The notes under the pieces were generated by a model that worked only from the letters and a program-made list of their open reading frames with translations, ran no database searches and was not told the origin of the DNA. A stretch of 64,000 nt of DNA from Chondrosia reniformis (Eukaryota > Porifera > Demospongiae > Chondrillida > Chondrillidae), in the NCBI GenBank assembly GCA_947172415.1, contig OX359199.1:2568001-2632000 (forward strand), read 5' to 3'. The translations under genes and the position numbers were made by a program. The first letter of the stretch is position 1. The number at the start of each line of letters is the position of its first letter. Positions 59,700 to 64,000 of this stretch are shown here, in pieces.

Positions 59700-59978
59700 A
59701 TGCATCGATTCTTGAAGGAGGCCGCGTATCGTTTACTCGTAAATCGCCAGAATATTTTAAATAATATGGCAAACATAACAGAAGATGCCCTTGCTGCCTT
59801 TAAAAAGTCTGTGAAAGAACAGGTACGTAGTCTCCCCGTAGCTGTGAGGATAGTCATCATCTTCTTCGTTCCATAGGGCGATCTTTTAAGAAGATTAAAA
59901 GAGGAAAATAGACCTAAAGTAGAAATAACTGAGGCTGTAAGCGAACTTAGGGCAAGAAAGAAGAAACTGGAGGATAAG
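59700..59978 (+). CDS. GARS1: Glycyl-tRNA synthetase, 5' exons (partial)
   Basis: Exon 59700-59822 and exon 59877-59978, phase 0 GT-AG junction. The product attaches glycine to tRNA-Gly in cytosol and mitochondria. The second exon is a WHEP domain: GDLLRRLKEENRPKVEITEA then VSELRARKKKLEDK, closest to the N-terminus of GARS. Two in-frame ATGs: the first (59700) starts an Arg-containing, acid-free leader MHRFLKEAAYRLLVNRQ that could be a mitochondrial presequence; the second (59766) starts MANITEDALAAF and would give the cytosolic form, as in animals with a single dual-use GARS gene. Another WHEP-bearing synthetase is possible but the position of WHEP at the N-terminus and the dual start favour GARS. 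Later exons were not found before 64000. Confidence 0.8.
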
Positions 59979-60965
59979 GTAGGAATGGTACAGGGTAGAC
60001 TAAGGGGCATACTGATGTTGTCTTAATTATAGTACTTTCAAAGTGTTTAAAGTGAAAACTGCGAGTACCTATTGGCCCGAGGCCAGTTGTTTGTATATAT
60101 GAAGGGCTGAAACTGTTCTGTCCAATTTGTGGTCTCTTCTTTTTTTTTACAAATGGAGATATTTTATATGCGTATTCCATTACCTTGCAAGTTACTCTAT
60201 AGCATAATAATCCAAAGTGAATAGTGTAATTACAGTGGAGTCCCCTTAACTTGAACTTGCTTAGCTCGATTTCTGGGTAAGTTGAGTAGGTATCTTTGTT
60301 CCTGCTTAGAGAGTACTGTGCCTTACTCTGTAATTAGCTAGAAAAGTTAAACAATTTAAACACGTGCACCGTCTAAGTGCACATTATAACAAGTAAATAA
60401 GAAACATTCTGTGTTTTGGGCGCACAAAGCTGAAGTAGGAATGGTGTGCCCAAACACAGAAGTGTATGGTTAAGTTACTTAAATTTCAGTATACATGCAA
60501 CTTCTGTATGATTAGCCTGATATAATCACTGTCTAGTTTTGATACTTTTTGCTGATGTCTTAGTGAATACTGCCATTCCTACTTAATTATAATTATAATA
60601 AATTAATTAACTATAATTTTCGCTTTTCATAATTAACCTGTTTCCTGTAGAGCGCATTCAGATTTAGGGCTGTCTATTCCCTAGTTTGGAAACATTTATA
60701 ACGATTTATAACTTGTACGTGTCCGCATATGTATTAGCGCTAGTCCATTTGACAAAAGAAGAAAAAAAATGAATTTCGGGAATGGGCCTATTCCTGGTTA
60801 ACCGCTTTTTGAACGCTGTAGAGCGTTGAAAAACGTTTTGGCATTTAGAAAAGAGTGCATGAATGGCTGCAAATAACCGAATATAACCGAAAATCGCTTC
60901 GTTGACAATTTATGAGGTGTTAATTGGTAATACATTAGATAGGGCGGCCATCTTTTTTTGGCCAA

Positions 60966-61196
60966 TCCTACTTAGAGAGTACGGGAGTACTCTCTGACAA
61001 AGCTTGTTTAATAGACACCAAAGCAACAAATAGTTTAGATAATCCTACTTAGAGAGTATGGGAGTACTCTCTGATAAAGCTTGTTTAATAGACACCAAAG
61101 CAACAAATAGTTTGGATAATCCTACTTAGAGAGTACAGGAGTACTCTCTGATAAAGCTTGTTTAATAGATACCAAAGAAACAAATAGTTTGGATAA
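60966..61196. repeat. 77-bp tandem repeat, three copies, with palindrome
   Basis: Units start tcctacttagagagtac near 60966, 61043 and 61120. Each begins with the palindrome agagagtacgggagtactct and continues gataaagcttgtttaataga. The palindrome matches the terminus of the hairpin-headed repeats at 39140, 40088 and 50186. Confidence 0.9.
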
Positions 61197-62070
61197 TGAT
61201 GAGACGGCTTTCTGAGAGGAAAAGACACAAACATTGAAGAAAGCAAATCAAGATAAAATGGCGAGAGATTTCTTCCATTATGGTGACTGCATCAGGCTTT
61301 GTAAGGCCACTGAGGACAGCCTTTTTTGGCATATAAACATGAAACCATAGCCTACTAACCATTTAGGGAGGGCTCCCTTTTGGCTTTCCCAATTTATATT
61401 TTGGAGGCTGTGGTCATTGATGTTATGTATCAATAATGGACTGTGATAAGTAGAAGCCTTACTAAGTGAAACATATTTTTGGGTTGCCAAGGATCAAACT
61501 TATGTGGACTCCACTCTACCAATACCTATATGGCTTATCTATCCTATGATTACAAACCAACCAACCCACTTTACTTCTTATTGGACACCTCTGTATAGAA
61601 AGCATTGAAGAAAATTTCTACAGTGTACTATTAACTGCAAAATATGAAATTGTTCTGCAGTTTAGCTGTGTTCCTTCAACTCCTGAATACTTTGCCACTT
61701 AGCAGAAGATAATCTGTGACGATGTTTTGACATAGCCATACCTGGAGTGGCAACACAATCTATAAAGCACTATGCCTAATTATAGCATTAACACAAGAGT
61801 AACATTGTTACTCAGATGAGTAAAAACGTACTTGTGTGAGTATTCAAACAATTAACACCCATGGAGTTGTTAGTAACCAGAAATGTAATATGTGTATTTG
61901 CTACAAACTTTTCATTATTAAAGTGTACAATAATAGCAAAGGACAATGCCATGTAAATTGAAAGAAATTGCCTTCAAATCAAAGGATGTTGGGAACATGA
62001 ATCGGGTCAATGTTAAGCATCTAGTTGTTGACTCACTCATTTGGGATAACTTTTCTTTGCAGTTTATATG

Positions 62071-62148
62071 TGCCAGCTCAGCAATATTCTTACAAAAAAA
62101 CAACCACATATTATACAGACACAGACAAGTGATATATATATTAATGGC
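62071..62148 (+). repeat. Direct repeat, left copy
   Basis: About 78 bp (tgccagctcagcaatattct ... ttaatggcc) that recurs at 63922-63999, on either side of the gypsy pol remnant. May be a piece of its LTRs. Confidence 0.6.
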
Positions 62149-62220
62149 CTAATACCTTAAGGATTATGCAGTTATAGATAAACAGTTAAGCTATCCCACA
62201 CCTAAAGTAGGACTAAATGA

Positions 62221-63480
62221 TACCTCAAGCGTAGAACAACTTGTCTGGTACATGTGTAATTGAATGCTTGTGCTGCAGTAGGCATAGTCGGAAGTGTAGA
62301 ATTCTTGGTGGAAGGTTGTTCAGTTGCTTAGTTTCCAGAAGGCTCACAAGTGGCTTGTGGTCTGTTTCAATGTGAAAGCTTTTCCCTAGCATGTATATAG
62401 TTAGTGAACTGTTCACAGGCCCATGTAGTTGCCAGTGCCTCTTTCTCAATATCAACATTGTCTGGGAAGCATATGCAATTACTCTCCATAGCTTTAATGC
62501 TTCTGCAGCAGTACTGCACCTAGACAAAAAGTAGAGGCATCTGCAGAAACTTTTGTTTCTCTCTGAGGATCATAGTGAGCAAGAACATTAGGTTTGGATG
62601 ACGCATCCTTAACCTCCTACTATGCCTACTCCTGATTGTGACCCCACATCCAACATGTTTTGTGGTTAAGCAGTTGTTATAGAGGTTCAGTTAACTCTGA
62701 GAGTCTAGGGGAAAGTGTAGCCAACAGATTGGTCATTCCTAAGAATCAACACAACTCTGAAACTGAAGTAGGTCTCCTCATGTATCTGATTGCCTCTGTC
62801 TTACTGGGGTTCTCCTGGATCCCTTTCCCATTGATTATATGTCCCAGGAATGTGAGTTGCCTTATAAAATTCATATTTGTCAGGATTTAGTGTGACTCCA
62901 TAGGCTTGGATTCTTCCCAGTACTCATATCAACCTCTGGTCCTGTTCTGCCAGACAACTCCCACACGCTAGAACATCATTCATCTGGCAAAGGATACCTT
63001 CCAGTCCAGGTAAAATTTCACTTAAGCATTTCTGGAAGTGCTCTGGGGCAGTGGATATGCCAAATGGTAGCTTGTTAAAGCAATACCTGCCGAACGGTGT
63101 TATACGTATATGTTGTCAGGTGTCTTGAGGCTCTTCCTAAAGGAATCTGCCAAATTCTGCTCTTTGCATCCAACTTGCTAAATATCTTTGCTTCTGCAAG
63201 GTGAGCCAGGGTTTCATCCACCTTTGGTAGGGGTGTACCTCTCTAAGGATGTTTTTGTTTAAATCAGCACAATTGCGTATCTCTCCTGATTTTTTTGGTA
63301 CCACCTCCATGCCTGCACACCATTCTGTTGGTGTCTCCACCTTGGAGATAACTACCAAAGACTCTATTCTTTGAAGCTCCTTTACTTTGTTGCGAAGGGA
63401 AAGTGGAACATTACATGCTGTAAGCAGCGTATGGGGTTGGGCATCCGGTTGCAAGTAGATTTTGCATTCCGGAGCCTAGA
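62221..63480 (-). pseudogene. Ty3/gypsy pol remnant
   Basis: Minus strand, read from 63450 downward: ESLVVISKVETPTEWCAGME and VVPKKSGEIRNCADLNKNIL (RT start), FGISTAPEHFQK, a CQMNDVLACG box where the YxDD Asp pair is altered, then the RNase H part SFHIETDHKPLVSLLETKQL and ILHFRLCLLQHKHSITHVPD. Multiple frame changes. No integrase or gag could be recognised in the window. Confidence 0.8.
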
Positions 63481-63921
63481 GCCTGGAGCCTAGCCTGGAG
63501 CCTAGATCTGTAAACAGCGCAAGAAATTTAGTCCGGATAGTATAGTTGGCTTTCTCCACTACTATATCAACTATGGATTGGAGATTTTGGGCAACGTTTA
63601 CAGACTTTGAAGAATGCAATAAACTTGCCCAGGAAACATATAATCCTTCGTTTTTGCGAAAGATCAGACAATACGGACGTGGTTTGATACTGCTCCAATC
63701 TCTCTGCCATCATTTCAATGATTCGTCCATGTCAGAAGTAGAATCCTTCTAAGTGATATTAACGGCCAACCTCCCTTTATCAACTGCCCAACTACTTTCA
63801 TCTTCCAAAAGCTACATAAATCTCTCCTATACACAGCATGAAGTCCCGGGTTTGGATTATGGCTATCAGATCACACACTATAGCTGCTATATGACAGCAT
63901 GTAGTGAGAGCAGCTTGTACG
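63481..63921. other. Unassigned stretch at right end
   Basis: Starts with short cctggagcctag direct repeats (about 63472-63506). An open frame at 63573-63752 (from MDWRFWATFTDFEECNKLAQ) has an FTDFEECNKLAQ beginning that resembles the N-terminal part of some transposon-derived proteins, but I cannot name a family. Confidence 0.35.
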
Positions 63922-64000
63922 TGCTAGCTCAGCAATATTCTTACAAAGCCAACCACACAATATACAGAAAAGGACAAATGATATACGTATATTAATGGTC
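63922..64000 (+). repeat. Direct repeat, right copy (reaches window end)
   Basis: Matches 62071-62148 with scattered changes. Continuation beyond the window is unknown. Confidence 0.6.

Larger units (their letters stand above)
59979..62200. other. Probable GARS1 intron, repeats
   Basis: No further synthetase exon was recognised. The part 60640-60960 (GC-richer, atttcgggaatgggcctatt) leads into the 77-bp array and looks like the body of another repeat related to the hairpin family by its terminal palindrome. The frame at 61946-62152 has no recognised domain. Confidence 0.5.

Noticed and set aside
59618..60180. Minus-strand frames opposite GARS1
   Set aside because: Antisense shadows of the WHEP exons and the MULE-like TIR.

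Overview
The window is nuclear DNA of an intron-rich invertebrate animal. The sequence alone does not name a species. AT-rich composition, ancestral-style dense introns (35 coding exons in VPS50), a divergent fibronectin-type receptor tyrosine kinase and abundant Penelope-like elements suggest an early-branching metazoan such as a sponge, but that is inference. There are no operons and no prokaryotic signals.

Host genes, left to right. (1) CDK12/13, minus strand, 12755 to 1268, eight coding exons that join in frame to about 1045 aa. (2) A single-exon, Ser/Thr-rich type I membrane protein, minus strand, 13911 to 13414. (3) VPS50 (syndetin), plus strand, 13998 to 30705, 35 coding exons, about 893 aa. 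Its ATG lies about 86 bp from the start of gene 2, so the two share a bidirectional promoter. (4) A receptor tyrosine kinase, plus strand, 32298 to 51077, 23 coding exons, about 1032 aa. (5) The 5' end of glycyl-tRNA synthetase (GARS1), plus strand, from 59700, with WHEP domain exons and two in-frame start codons that could give mitochondrial and cytosolic forms. The rest of GARS1 is not recognisable before the window ends. Splice sites and phases were followed by hand for all multi-exon genes.

Mobile DNA fills the introns and the 51-64 kb region. The RTK intron at 33084-37475 holds a near-intact Penelope-like element with its GIY-YIG nuclease before the reverse transcriptase (Naiad-type order). 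A decayed Penelope-like element with the usual order (reverse transcriptase, then GIY-YIG) lies at 55.4-56.9 kb. Others are a decayed non-LTR reverse transcriptase (42.9-43.7 kb), a GIY-YIG tail fragment (44.0-44.3 kb), a Tc1/mariner transposase (57.0-57.9 kb), a P-element/THAP9-like transposase (58.2-58.9 kb), a Ty3/gypsy pol remnant (62.2-63.5 kb), tRNA-derived SINEs, fold-back repeats and several minisatellites.

The most notable findings are: (a) four 46-nt segments with hammerhead ribozyme layout, one fully paired, one with compensatory stem II changes and one at the 3' side of the Naiad-type element; (b) a 638-bp element with 110-bp terminal inverted repeats and a 9-bp target duplication that carries a RecQ-like helicase fragment and sits 32 bp upstream of the GARS1 start, resembling a Pack-MULE; (c) a hairpin repeat family in which copy-specific variants are mirrored in both arms.
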